Below, one piece after another: positions 40,241-50,200 of a DNA stretch of 56,654 nt. Position 1 is the first letter of the stretch, and each line of letters opens with the position of its first letter. The stretch is from the NCBI GenBank assembly GCA_016218865.1, contig JACRCU010000484.1:1-56654 (forward strand). Reading direction: 5' to 3'. This stretch comes from Deltaproteobacteria bacterium (lineage in GTDB: Bacteria; Myxococcota_A; UBA9042). The notes below the pieces were generated by a model. That model did no database searches and was not told the origin of the DNA. It was given only the letters and a program-made list of their open reading frames with translations. The position numbers were made by a program, and so were the translations under genes.

Positions 40241-41782
40241 ATGACCGCCGCCGCCGCACCGAACCAGAAGACCTTCATGGGCCACCCGGTTGGCCTGTTC
40301 GTGCTGTTCTTTACCGAGATGTGGGAGCGCTTTTCGTACTACGGCATGCGCGGGCTGCTCAAGCTGTACATGGTCAACTACCTTTTCGTGGGCGTGCGCC
40401 AGATCTACCAGGGCAAGGGCTACGACGGCTTGGGCAACCCGGATCAGGTCCTCGGCTGGGGACTGATTCAGAAGTTCTTGCCGGCCAGCGACTTGGCGGG
40501 CGCGGCCCAGTGCATCACGGCCAAGACCGCGGCGCTGGTGGCCGGCGATGCCGAAAAGGGCCTGCTGCCGATGGCCGTCGATCTCGCGCACAAGGTCGCC
40601 GAGCAGACTTGTGTGGCTGGGCCCAAAGCCTCTGTGATCTACGGCTGGTACACGGGCCTGGTCTACCTGACCCCGCTCCTGGGCGGCTTGCTGGCCGACA
40701 AGTACCTGGGCCAGCGCCGCAGCGTGTTCATCGGCGGTGCGGTGATGGCCGCGGGCCAGTTCTTGCTGTTCGGTCAAGAAGATGCCTTCTTCGTGGGCCT
40801 GCTGCTGCTGATCTTGGGCAACGGCTTCTTCAAGCCGAACATCTCGACCCAGGTGGGCGCGCTGTACCCGGACGGCGATCCGCGCCGCGACGGCGCCTTC
40901 ACCATCTTCTACATGGGCATCAACCTGGGCGCATTCCTGTGCAATTTCGTCGCTGGCACCCTGGCGATGCTGTACGGCTGGCGCTACGGCTTTCTGGCGT
41001 CGGGCATCGGCATGCTGATCGGCCTGGCGGTGCAGTTCTTTGGCGGCCGCTATCTGGCGCCGGACACGTTGGCGCAGCGCAAGCAAGCGGCCCTGGACAA
41101 CCCCGGCGCGCAAAACAAGCAGGCCGAGCACCACCCGCTGAGCAAAGAGGAGTGGAAGCGCGTGTGGGCGCTGGTCGCGCTGTGCCTGCTGAACGTGATC
41201 TTCTGGGCGGTATACGAGCAGCAGGGCAACACGATGCAGACCTGGGCCGACGAGCAGACCATCTGGCCGACCTGGGCCAGCTCGACCTGGTTCCAGAGCA
41301 TCAATCCGTTCTTCATCTTCCTGCTCGCGCCGGTGCTGGACATCGTCTGGCGCAACCAGGCCGCCAAGGGCAAAGAGCCGTCGAGCGTGACCAAGATGGT
41401 CATCGGCTGCTTCGTGCTGGGCCTGTCGTTCATCGTGATGATCGCCGGCGCCAGCGCCATCGGCGACGGCAAGGGCAGCCCGCTGTGGCTGGTGGCCTGC
41501 ACGCTCATGCTGACCATCGGCGAGCTCTACCTGTCGCCGATCGGCCTGTCGCTGGTCACCAAGGTCAGCCCCACCCGCATCGTGAGCATGATGATGGGCA
41601 TGTGGTTCATGTCGAGCTTCTTCGGCAACATCCTGTCGGGCTACATCGGCCAGCTCTACACCTCGATGAGCAAGCAAGGCTTCTTCTTCGTGCTCATGGT
41701 GTTGGGCATCACCGCCGGCCTGATGATGTGGGCGTTCAACAAGCCCCTGAAGCGCGCGATGGGCACGCACGATCCGTCGTAG
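40241..41782 (+). CDS. POT-family (proton-dependent oligopeptide) transporter
   Basis: 513 residues, 12 to 14 hydrophobic helices. The family signature is FTEMWERFSYYGMRGLL in helix 1, with GGLLADKYLGQRRSVFIGG after helix 2 and FYMGINLGAFLCNF in helix 5. This is the PTR2/POT group that imports di- and tripeptides with protons. Start ATG 40241 has GGGAG six bases upstream; an earlier TTG in frame is less likely. It lies divergent from the carboxyltransferase gene. Confidence 0.92.
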   Translation: MTAAAAPNQKTFMGHPVGLFVLFFTEMWERFSYYGMRGLLKLYMVNYLFVGVRQIYQGKGYDGLGNPDQVLGWGLIQKFLPASDLAGAAQCITAKTAALVAGDAEKGLLPMAVDLAHKVAEQTCVAGPKASVIYGWYTGLVYLTPLLGGLLADKYLGQRRSVFIGGAVMAAGQFLLFGQEDAFFVGLLLLILGNGFFKPNISTQVGALYPDGDPRRDGAFTIFYMGINLGAFLCNFVAGTLAMLYGWRYGFLASGIGMLIGLAVQFFGGRYLAPDTLAQRKQAALDNPGAQNKQAEHHPLSKEEWKRVWALVALCLLNVIFWAVYEQQGNTMQTWADEQTIWPTWASSTWFQSINPFFIFLLAPVLDIVWRNQAAKGKEPSSVTKMVIGCFVLGLSFIVMIAGASAIGDGKGSPLWLVACTLMLTIGELYLSPIGLSLVTKVSPTRIVSMMMGMWFMSSFFGNILSGYIGQLYTSMSKQGFFFVLMVLGITAGLMMWAFNKPLKRAMGTHDPS

Positions 41783-41936
41783 CCGCAGCAACCCAGGGCG
41801 CTGCGTGACGATTCAGTAAAGCTGCAGGCTCGGCCCGCAGGCGCGGTTGAATACCAGCCCGATTGGGGTAGTCTTGCGCGTTGGCCCGCGGCCTGCCCAC
41901 GGCCACCCCATCCCCCTTGCCAACGGACACGGAACG

Positions 41937-43136
41937 ATGACGAACACCTGGAGTAACTGGATTTTCAACGGCTTGCTGATTGTCGGCTTGGCGGTGCCCG
42001 CGCTGGCGCCCGCCGACGAGGCCAAGGAGGACCCGGGCCGGCCGCGCCTGCTGGTGGTGCCGCCGGCGCCGATCGGCGACGTGTCCCTGGTGCAGATCAA
42101 GCGCATCGGCAAGGGTCTGGCCGACCAGCTCAAGACCTCGTCGGTCTTCGACGTGGTCACCGACAAGGACAAGGTTGCGCAGAAGACCGACGGCAAGAAG
42201 AACGCGCCCAAGGCCAGCGCCGCGAGCAAGCGCATCGACGCCGCCGACGCGGTGCGCCAAGAGGGCATGAACCTGCAGGCAGAGGGCAAGTACAAGGAAG
42301 CGCTGGATAAATTTGGCGACGCCGTGGGCCTGTACGAGCGGGCATATCTGGAACTGGTCGACTACGGCAACCTGGCATCGTCGTACACCGGCGCGGGCGT
42401 GTCGGCCTTCTATGCCGGCCGGCCGTCGGCCGAGGTGGCGCACTGGTTCGAGCTGGGCATCGCCATCCTGCCCACCCTGGTCATCGATCGGCGCAAGCAA
42501 GACAAGGCCCTGCTGGAGCTGTTCGACAAGACCCACGAGCAGATGGACAAGCTGCCCAAGCTGAACGTGGTCATCGACGGTCCCACCACCGACGGCGTGG
42601 AAGCGTACGTCGACGGCGTCAAGATCGGCCCGCTGCCGGCCAAGGCGACCGGGCTCATCCCCGGCGTGCACTACGCGCAGATTCACGGCGAGGGCTTTGT
42701 GCCCTGGGGCACGGTGGTGCACCTGCGCGGCAAGGACAGCAAGGTGACCGCCAAGGTCGCGGCCATCAAGGTCGAAGAGAAGAAGGTCGAGGCACCGGTC
42801 ACGGTGGACGTGCTGGCAGACTGTGCGCGCTTCGGCGGCTTCCACCTGCCGGTGTGCAAGGGCCCGGCGCCCAAGCTGGCGCGGCAGGTCGGTGCGAATT
42901 TCTTCGTGTTCTCGGCGATCAAGCTGGACCGCTTCAACCGGCCGACCGTGCACGCCTTCGTCATGGAAACCGGTGACTTGCTGACGATCTCGGTCAAGCC
43001 GCAGGAGCTGGCGGCCGACCTGGGCGACCTGAACAAGAAGATGGCCGAGCTGGAGGCCGACGTGAGCAAGGCGGTCGAGAGCTTCCCCAAGGCCCGGGCG
43101 CTGCAGAAAGTGCCGGCGGTGTGGTCCGCCAAGTGA
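41937..43136 (+). CDS. exported protein with PEGA-like domain
   Basis: 399 residues with an N-terminal signal peptide (NGLLIVGLAVPALA). Residues 25-60 resemble a CsgG-like beta-alpha start (RLLVVPPAPIGDVSLVQI). A helical TPR-like region follows, and then a PEGA-like beta-sandwich at about 207-265 (LNVVIDGPTTDGVEAYVDG). The C-terminal third is alpha/beta with three Cys. Start ATG 41937 fits a GGAA just upstream; the frame is open to 41847. Its last bases overlap the start of the lectin-type lipoprotein (GTGA), so the two are translated together, which suggests a shared envelope role. Confidence 0.78.
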   Translation: MTNTWSNWIFNGLLIVGLAVPALAPADEAKEDPGRPRLLVVPPAPIGDVSLVQIKRIGKGLADQLKTSSVFDVVTDKDKVAQKTDGKKNAPKASAASKRIDAADAVRQEGMNLQAEGKYKEALDKFGDAVGLYERAYLELVDYGNLASSYTGAGVSAFYAGRPSAEVAHWFELGIAILPTLVIDRRKQDKALLELFDKTHEQMDKLPKLNVVIDGPTTDGVEAYVDGVKIGPLPAKATGLIPGVHYAQIHGEGFVPWGTVVHLRGKDSKVTAKVAAIKVEEKKVEAPVTVDVLADCARFGGFHLPVCKGPAPKLARQVGANFFVFSAIKLDRFNRPTVHAFVMETGDLLTISVKPQELAADLGDLNKKMAELEADVSKAVESFPKARALQKVPAVWSAK

Positions 43137-45091
43137 GCTTCCGTCCTGTCGTTTTTGCGCTGGCGGCGCTGCTGGTCGCGGCCTGCAGCAGCCCCGCTGC
43201 GCCCAGTACCGGGACCACCGTCGCCAAGGACGCCGGCGTCGACACCAACGAAGTGGACACGGCCACAGCCGACACCGGCAAGGTCGACCCCTGCCCAGGG
43301 GGCGAGGGCTGTCCGTGCGAGGACGACGCCGGCTGCGACGACCAAGACCCTTGCACCATCCGGGGTACCTGCGTCGACGGAGCCTGTACCGCGCCGACCG
43401 CCAAGCCCTGCGACGACGGCAACCAGTGCACCGAGGACTTCTGCAAGCCCGGCGGCGCCTGCGGCAGCAAGCCCAGCACCAGCTGGTGCAGCGACGGCAA
43501 CCCCTGCACGGTGGGCGACACGTGCAAGAGCGGAAGCTGCACCTCGGGCGCGGCCAAGGACTGTGGCGACGGCAACCCGTGCACCGACGACAGCTGTGTA
43601 GCGGGTCAGGGCTGCCAGTACGCGGCGAACAGCGGCGAGTGCCTTGCGGAAAATGCTTGCTCGGAGACCAGTTACTGCTCGCTCGGCGAATGCGAGCAGG
43701 GCAAGGCCAAGCCCTGCGACGACGACAACCCCTGCACCTGGAACAGCTGCGACCCCGAAACCGGCTGCCTGTACGTGGGCATCCCCGGCGCGGCCACCTG
43801 CACCGACGGCGAGCTGATCGCCGGTCGCTGCTGGAAGGCCATGAAACAAGACACGACCTGGGTCAAGGCCCGCGAGGCCTGCCACGCCTGGGGCGGCGAG
43901 CTCGCCAGCATGCGCAACCTGGCCGACAACAGCGCCGTGCGCAAAGTCGCCGACCAGGCTTGCGGGCAAGTGCCGGCTTTCTTTGGCCTCAACGACATCG
44001 CCATCGAGGGCAAGTACCGGTGGATCGACAGTGAAAGCAGCAATTACAGCAACTTCCACAGCGGCGAACCCAACAACGTCGGCAACGAAGATGTGTTCGA
44101 GATCTACGTCGACGGCACCTGGAACGACCTGCCCGAAGGCGCCACCCTGGCCTGCGCCGTGTGCAGCCGCTGGGCCAGCTATCCGTGCGACGACGGCGAA
44201 CCCTGTACGGCGCCTACGGTCTGCGAAAGCGGCTCGTGCCTGCCCGCCACGGTGACACCCAGCTGCGACGACGGCAATCCGTGCACGCTGGACGGCTGCG
44301 CCGTGGGCCTGGGCTGCGGCAACACCCCCAGCGACGACGGCAGCGCCTGCGGCGAATCCGGAGCCTGCCTGGGCGGTTACTGCGTGCTCCCCGCCGCCGA
44401 CACCACCCCCACCAGCTGCGCCGAGCTGCCCAAAGACGCCACGAGCGGCGTGTACTGGCTGGACCTGGACGGCCCGGGCGAGGCCACACCGACCCAAGTC
44501 TACTGCGACATGCAAAGCGACGGCGGCGGCTGGGCTTTGGTGCTGGAGGTCGACGGCGGCGCGGACGACAGCGCCTACGACAGCCCGGTCTGGGTCGGCA
44601 CCTCGCCGGACACAACCGCGCCGCCGTGGCCCGCCAAGATGACCGCGCGCCTCAAGGGTTACGCGGTCACGCCGCTCACGGACATCCGGCTCGTCTTCGT
44701 GGTCGACGGCGCGGCCCGCAGCATGGTCATCGCGGGCGGCCCCATGCCACCGGGCAGCAAGGGCCCCACTCTGCACCAACTGCTCACAGGCCCAAAAATC
44801 AGCACGGGCCTGAGTGTTTTGGACTGGGAGGCCCTGCTGCCCAAGGGCTCGCTGCAGGGGAACTGCCTCACTCAGGGCTTCCAGGTCGCGGCGAGCGGCG
44901 TCAAGCTGCGCCTGGGCATCTTTGGCAACAACGAGAAGGACTGCGACAGCGTCGACTCGTGGATCGGCATCGGCAGCTCGGGCGGGCCGTGTGGCGTGGG
45001 CGGCACGCTGGGCGCTGGCAACGTGGCCTGCTATGGCGCGGACCACGGCCCGGCCAAGGTGGCGGCGATGGTGTATGTGTATGTAAGGTAG
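43133..45091 (+). CDS. Cys-rich lipoprotein with C-type-lectin-like and fibrinogen-like domains
   Basis: 652 residues from GTG 43133 (GTGA overlap with the previous gene). Lipobox LLVAAC gives a lipid anchor. Residues about 50-220 and 350-425 are Dictyostelium-type CTDC repeats (DGNPCTDDSC and similar). A C-type-lectin-like domain sits at about 225-346: WVKAREACHAWGGELASMRN, FFGLNDIAIEGKYRWIDSE, EPNN (the Ca/sugar-binding tripeptide) and GTWND. The last 220 residues open like a fibrinogen C domain: SCAELPKDATSGVYWLDL then VYCDMQSDGGGWALVLE. All three modules are common in animal adhesion proteins. The likely role is binding of glycans or other cells at the surface. Confidence 0.85.
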   Translation: MSFRPVVFALAALLVAACSSPAAPSTGTTVAKDAGVDTNEVDTATADTGKVDPCPGGEGCPCEDDAGCDDQDPCTIRGTCVDGACTAPTAKPCDDGNQCTEDFCKPGGACGSKPSTSWCSDGNPCTVGDTCKSGSCTSGAAKDCGDGNPCTDDSCVAGQGCQYAANSGECLAENACSETSYCSLGECEQGKAKPCDDDNPCTWNSCDPETGCLYVGIPGAATCTDGELIAGRCWKAMKQDTTWVKAREACHAWGGELASMRNLADNSAVRKVADQACGQVPAFFGLNDIAIEGKYRWIDSESSNYSNFHSGEPNNVGNEDVFEIYVDGTWNDLPEGATLACAVCSRWASYPCDDGEPCTAPTVCESGSCLPATVTPSCDDGNPCTLDGCAVGLGCGNTPSDDGSACGESGACLGGYCVLPAADTTPTSCAELPKDATSGVYWLDLDGPGEATPTQVYCDMQSDGGGWALVLEVDGGADDSAYDSPVWVGTSPDTTAPPWPAKMTARLKGYAVTPLTDIRLVFVVDGAARSMVIAGGPMPPGSKGPTLHQLLTGPKISTGLSVLDWEALLPKGSLQGNCLTQGFQVAASGVKLRLGIFGNNEKDCDSVDSWIGIGSSGGPCGVGGTLGAGNVACYGADHGPAKVAAMVYVYVR

Positions 45092-45119
45092 TCACGTTTG
45101 CGTGGCCAGCGCTATTGTC

Positions 45120-45163
45120 CGTGGCGCCACGTGGCAGACACCGTGACATCGCGACACCTGTCG
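45120..45163 (+). promoter_or_regulatory. candidate upstream activator sites in the 319-bp intergenic region
   Basis: The gap 45092-45410 holds no gene. Near its left end is the perfect 12-bp palindrome CGTGGCGCCACG (45120-45131), followed by CGTGACATCGC (45142-45152) and the inverted repeat CGACA-CC-TGTCG (45152-45163). These lie about 170-210 bp upstream of the sigma-54 promoter, where enhancer-binding proteins commonly dock. The same two motifs, GCCACGTGRCAGA and CGTGACMTCGC, recur at 54151-54194. Confidence 0.4.
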
Positions 45164-45331
45164 ACGCGGCTCACTTGCAGGCAGGGCAGAGCCCGCCGGG
45201 CGCCACCTGGTGGAACTGTGAGCACCTGCGCTCGAGTTGTGCTGCGAATTCGGGCAACTGGGAACTTCGATGCCTCAGCGCTGACCCGATCTACCACTTG
45301 AGAATTCAGGACCGACTCGGAATTGGGGACT

Positions 45332-45347
45332 TGGCACGGCGCTTGCT
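45332..45347 (+). promoter_or_regulatory. sigma-54 (-24/-12) promoter
   Basis: TGGCACG-GCGC-TTGCT matches the sigma-54 consensus (TGGCACG-N4-TTGCW) at every defined base with exact spacing, and the preceding base is T, also preferred. Transcription would start near 45358 and give a leader of about 53 bases to the small secreted protein at 45411. Activation requires an enhancer-binding protein; one is encoded 350 bp away. Confidence 0.85.
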
Positions 45348-45410
45348 ACGGATACCAAGCAGCAGGCCGGCGTTCAGGAGCGCGCACCGTAGCCCGCCGA
45401 GGAGGTCCAT

Positions 45411-45740
45411 ATGCTCACGGTCCGCTCATTCGTTTCGACACACAGCCTCAACTGCGCCGCGTTGATCGTCATCACCGGGCTGCTGCTCGCGGCAACCGGT
45501 GCGGCCGACGAGAAAGCAGCCCGCAGCGGCCACCGGACATTTACCCTTAAAGACCAACCGGTTCGATCGCAAGCCGGGCCGCAGGTCAGCCCGCTGCCGG
45601 AGCAGGCGATCACCGCCAAGCCCGACAAGCCGTCGGTGACCTACATCCTCAGCCGCACGCCGCCCGTCTGGGAATGCAGTCCGGCGACCCCCAACTTTCT
45701 GCCGCGCATCCTGGTCAATGCTCGCTCGGGTCGCCTGTAG
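45411..45740 (+). CDS. small secreted protein under a sigma-54 promoter
   Basis: 109 residues. A near-perfect ribosome site AGGAGGT (45400-45406) sits four bases before the ATG. The signal peptide is clear (CAALIVITGLLLAATGAA, residues about 15-32), leaving a mature chain of about 76 residues with one Cys, many Pro and Arg, and no known domain. The strong ribosome site and exact sigma-54 promoter indicate a real, highly expressible gene. It converges on the FHA activator gene with 24 bp between. It could be a signal, a structural peptide or a small matrix protein. Confidence 0.82.
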   Translation: MLTVRSFVSTHSLNCAALIVITGLLLAATGAADEKAARSGHRTFTLKDQPVRSQAGPQVSPLPEQAITAKPDKPSVTYILSRTPPVWECSPATPNFLPRILVNARSGRL

Positions 45741-45764
45741 CCGCAGGCCCGCGCCAATGTGCAG

Positions 45765-47141
45765 CTACTCCTGCGCCCGCCACGCCGCAAGCTCCTCCTG
45801 CGAAACACCGAAGGACTCAATCCAGCGGTAGATTTGCTTGCGATCGCGGCCAATGGCGCGCGCTGCCGCCCCCAAATTGCCGCGATGGGCCGCAAGAAGC
45901 TGCCGGAACTCGGCGGCTGAGTCCGGTGGCCGGGTCACGCCGTCGCCCGCCGCACTGGACTGCGGGCCGGGCGTGGTGCGTGCATCGACCGACTCTGTCA
46001 GGTAGAGCGGCAGAGCCGCAATTGTCGCGGGGACCTGGGTTGCGGACAGCCCGTACATCACACGGACGACTTCGCGCATGTTGTCAGGCCAGTCGTGACG
46101 GGCAAGCAGTTCGACCACATCGGGCGACCAGCGAGATGCCCAACTGGGCGCCGCAGGCGCTGGAAGTGCCGCCTGGCAAAGTGCCATCAGGTCCGCGCGT
46201 CGTTGGCGGAGCGGGGGGACGACCACTTCGTGGGCGCGAAGGCGCGCCAAGAGATCCTGGCGAAACTGGCCCAGGCCAACCCGCGCCCCCAGGTCGGCGT
46301 TGGTGGTCGCGACGAATTTGACATCGACGCCGTGGTCCATGTGCCCGCCCACCGGGCGGATCACCGTCGATTCCAGCACCCGTAGTAGCTTGACCTGCAA
46401 TGCCAGCGGCAGATCGCCGATCTCGTCCAGCACCAGCGTGCCCCCGTCGGCTTCACGGATGCGCCCAGGCCGGGCTTCCACCGCGCCCGAGAAAGCGCCC
46501 CGCACGTGCCCGAACAGCTCGGACTCGAACAGCGCTTCGGGAATGGCCGTTACGTTGACATAGACCAGCTTGCCATGACGCCCGCTCAGCGCGTGGACTT
46601 CGGCCGCGGCAGCTTCCTTGCCGACGCCCGTTTCGCCAGTGATCAAGACGGGCCGCGAGTCCTTGGCAGCCGCCGCCAGGCCCGCACGCATGGACCGAGC
46701 TGCCGCCGTCGTGCCGGGCGCGGCGCGGGTGGCCTTGTCGAACGCGGGGTGAACTCCTGGGTCCAGCTCGGCCACGCAGACGCACCCGCCAAAACGGAGT
46801 ACGGCGCCGGATTCGACGCTTGTCTTGCCCGTGACGGGCGCGCCGTCGACCCAAGTGCCGTTGCGGCTGCCCAGGTCGGTCACGTCGAGCACATCGCCCG
46901 CGGGCAGCAAGCCGACGTGGCTGCGCGACAGCGTCGCATCGGCGACGGCCAGCAGGTGCCGCGGGGTAGCATCGGGAGCCGGCTCGCGGCCAACAACGGT
47001 GGTCATGGGCGGCAAGGTCGTGGCCACGCCGACCAGACGCGGATCCAATGCGGTCAGGAAGTGCAGGCGCCAGCGCGGGGTGTGGAGTGGTGGTCCGGCC
47101 GAGGCGAAGCGCGGCGCGGTCTGGGTGGTGGTGGCGCACAT
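45765..47141 (-). CDS. FHA-domain sigma-54 activator (enhancer-binding protein)
   Basis: 458 residues. The FHA domain lies at about 45-122, with the phosphothreonine-binding residues in VVGRE, LSRSH and GSRNGTWVDG. The AAA+ domain follows: Walker A GETGVGKE (169-176), sigma-54 contact loop GAFSGA (215-220, usual form GAFTGA), Walker B GGTLVLDEIGDL (233-244) and RQRRAD. A Fis-type helix-turn-helix is at about 420-441 (GNLGAAARAIGRDRKQIYRW). There is no receiver domain, so the input is expected to be Ser/Thr phosphorylation rather than a histidine kinase. It is the obvious candidate to activate the two sigma-54 promoters nearby. Start ATG 47141 has GAGGAA upstream. Confidence 0.92.
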   Translation of the reverse strand: MCATTTQTAPRFASAGPPLHTPRWRLHFLTALDPRLVGVATTLPPMTTVVGREPAPDATPRHLLAVADATLSRSHVGLLPAGDVLDVTDLGSRNGTWVDGAPVTGKTSVESGAVLRFGGCVCVAELDPGVHPAFDKATRAAPGTTAAARSMRAGLAAAAKDSRPVLITGETGVGKEAAAAEVHALSGRHGKLVYVNVTAIPEALFESELFGHVRGAFSGAVEARPGRIREADGGTLVLDEIGDLPLALQVKLLRVLESTVIRPVGGHMDHGVDVKFVATTNADLGARVGLGQFRQDLLARLRAHEVVVPPLRQRRADLMALCQAALPAPAAPSWASRWSPDVVELLARHDWPDNMREVVRVMYGLSATQVPATIAALPLYLTESVDARTTPGPQSSAAGDGVTRPPDSAAEFRQLLAAHRGNLGAAARAIGRDRKQIYRWIESFGVSQEELAAWRAQE

Positions 47142-47263
47142 GCTTTCCTCACCGGCGCGTTGGACGCGGGCGAGGGTAGCACGGCGGCGGCGGCGGGGAA
47201 ATCGACGCTGTTTTGGTACGGAGTGTCAGGGACTTGGCTGATCATGGCCGCCGGCGGCGGTGA

Positions 47264-50200
47264 TCAGTTCGGGATGTGGACGCAGCCCTTGGCCGGGTCG
47301 CAGAGATCGAGGGTGGTCGGGTCGCCGTCGTTGCAGCTGTCGGGGGTCAGGCCGGCGCAGGCTGTGCAGGTGGCGTTGCCCCAGGGGTCGAGGCGGGCCA
47401 ACATGCCCTTGCCTTTGGCCTCTTCAATGCCGGCCAAGACGATGGCGCCATTCGGGAGTTCTGCCGCGCCATTGACGCGCGAGTTGCCAATCGCAGGGTA
47501 GCCGGCGAGCGAACGCGACCAGAGCGGAAGTCCCTCAATTGTCGTCTTGATTACCAGCCCGTGAGCGTTTCCACCAACAACGTCATAGCCTGCGAGCAAC
47601 ACGCTGCCGTCACTAAGTAGGGTGCCACGGTTGTAGCTCAGCAGGGTCGAGGTGCCAATCTGCTTCTCCCATTGTACGACGCCGCCGCTGTTGAGGCGAA
47701 TGAGTATGAATTTCGACTCCTTGTTCCCAAAATTCGCGGTTCGGGTTCCCGCCACAAGCCAGCCGCTGCCGTCCTTCCCCGGCCACACCGATGCCGCCGC
47801 GCTGGCTCCTAGGCCTGGATATGTTTGCGAGAAGATGACGGTCCCGTCCGGCTTGGTGGCCACAACCAATGCAACATCGATTCCGTTGTTGGCGGCCTGG
47901 CTGCGACGAAAACCCGCCATTGCCCGGTTGCCGGATCCATCAAGACCGATACCCTGGAACTGATCGCTCCAGTCGGCCTCCGCGTAAACGAAGTAGCTCG
48001 GTACCCCGGCGGGACTGACTCCAACGACCCAGCCAGAGTACAATCCTGAGGTGATATTGTTTGGCGTGAATCCGGCGAGCCAGGCCGTGCCGTCCGGGGC
48101 AATGGCGACATCGTTGGCACCGTCTTGGCCTGCCTTTCCTAAGCTGAGGTCGAAGGAGGTTGGCTGTCCGACCACAAGTGGCATTCGGACAACTCTGGCG
48201 TTGCTGCCGTTTGCACCATCCTGGCGCGAGCCCACAGCAATGATGCTGTCCGAGTTTGTTTCGATGGCGGTAAGGTAGTCGGCTTCCGGCAAGGCAATCG
48301 ATCGCGGATAACCGCTCATCTCCTTCCCGTCGGCACCGAACGCATGAATTTCGCTGTCGTAAGAGTCAGCTGGTTTGCCCGTGGCCACAACCCCTGCTGC
48401 GACGACAACACCGCTTGGAGACAGCGCAACGTCGGCCAATGTCTGGACGGTCCCTGGAACCAAGGCCACGCCGAAGGCTTCCGAGGCTCCGGCGCAGGTT
48501 CCGCCTGCGCAGATGTCGCCAGCCGTGCACGCATCGCCATCGTCGCACGGAGCCTTGTCCACCAGCGCAACGTGAGAGCACCCAGCCTTTCCGTCACAGC
48601 CGTCGGCCGTGCACGGCTCGCCGTCGTCGCACGCTGCGGGCAACTTTTCCGCACAGCTTCCTGCATCAGCGCACGCCGTGTGGCCAAACGCGTCGGCACG
48701 GATGGCCCAACCACTGCTGGCCGCGCCTTTGCTAGCAGTGCTACCTACCGCAAGCAGGCCGATTCCTGCGGGTGTGGGCGCCACGTCCCAGAGGACATTG
48801 GGGCCGGACGCCGATCCAAGTACGGACGCCCAAAGTGCATTGCCCTGATGGTCGAGGACGGCCGCCACGGAACTGCCCTGGTCGGGAGCCTGTTTGTCAG
48901 CCCCAACAAGGACCAGCTTGTCGGTGTCGAAGGCGGCAATTCGGCCGTAGCTTGCGGTGAGCGGCAATTTGGGTTCACTGGCCCACATGAGATTGCCGTA
49001 CAGGTCGCAGCGGGCGAGCCAGACAGTGCCACTCGGGAGGGATCCGGAAGCGCCGCCCGCCATGAAGTATCCACCAGGCACCGCTACGACGCTCATTGCG
49101 ACAACCCCTGATCCGAAATACCGGCGTTTCCAAAGGGTTTCGCCGGTTTCCGTCACCATTGCCGCCCACGGATCGGGGTCCGCAGTCGACGATCCATCGC
49201 GGCCCACCAGCAAGTACTTGGTCGTATCGCCCTGCACTTCCAGCATTGCTTCAGCTTCAGTACCTTGTCCGCTTCCAAGGTAGATGTTTGGCTTTACGCC
49301 GCCGAGGTTGTCAACAATCCCAAACCAGGCGTGGTCAACGGACTTCACTTCGGCTGGCTGCGTGGTGCCGCAATAGGCGACGCCGCCATCACTGCGCGCA
49401 ACGACCGCCGCAATCGACTCGTCGTTGGCACCTGGATACGAGACCTGGACCGGCCCCAGCGATGCCACCGCCTCCCCCCAGGTAATCTTCGCCACTAGAC
49501 CCTTGTCTGTACCCTGCGCGGTCCTGCTCCCGCCGACAACAACAGTTTCGCCGCCGACGTCGAGTGCAGATGCGCCTTCGTAGTCGATACCGGCGAGATT
49601 GGGCTGCCACTTGACCGCTCCCGCATCGTCCATCCCGACGACCCACAGATCGGCACCGCCAGTACCTGCCCTGGCACCAACAGCCACGGCGCGACGACTG
49701 TCGAGCCACTTCGTGCGCTTGAGGAACCCACCGCCTAATGCGGGAAACGTGGTCTCGAAGAGGCTGGGCGCACCGGCCTGGCACTTGCCCGACAGGCAGT
49801 TCCCATCCGTCGTGCACGGCTTGCCATCGTCGCAAGCACTGCCATCCGCAAGGTTGCTGTGCTTGCAGCCGGTCTTGTCGTCGCAGGTGTCCGCAGTACA
49901 TGGCAGGCCGTCGTCGCAATCTGCCAATGACTTCCCGTCGCAAACCCCAAGCTTGCCACAGTCAGTGTTGCCAAGATCGTTGACGCGAAGGGCAAGACCG
50001 ATTCCTTTGTTGCCGTCGCTGCCGGCCACCACGACCCCACCGCTTGGCAAGGCGACAACTACATAGCCTAGCTGAGCGCCGGCGCCGCCGAACTCACTGT
50101 GCCACAGCTCTGCGCCAAGCCCGTTGATCTTCGCAAACCACAGCTGTGCCTCGCCGCTTGCGGTGCCCGCAAAAGTGTACCCTGCCAGCATGAACGAGTC

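Noticed and set aside
41863-41876. TTGGGGTAGTCTTGC, sigma-54-like site before the PEGA-like gene
   Set aside because: The GG-to-GC spacing is one base too short; sigma-54 spacing is strict.
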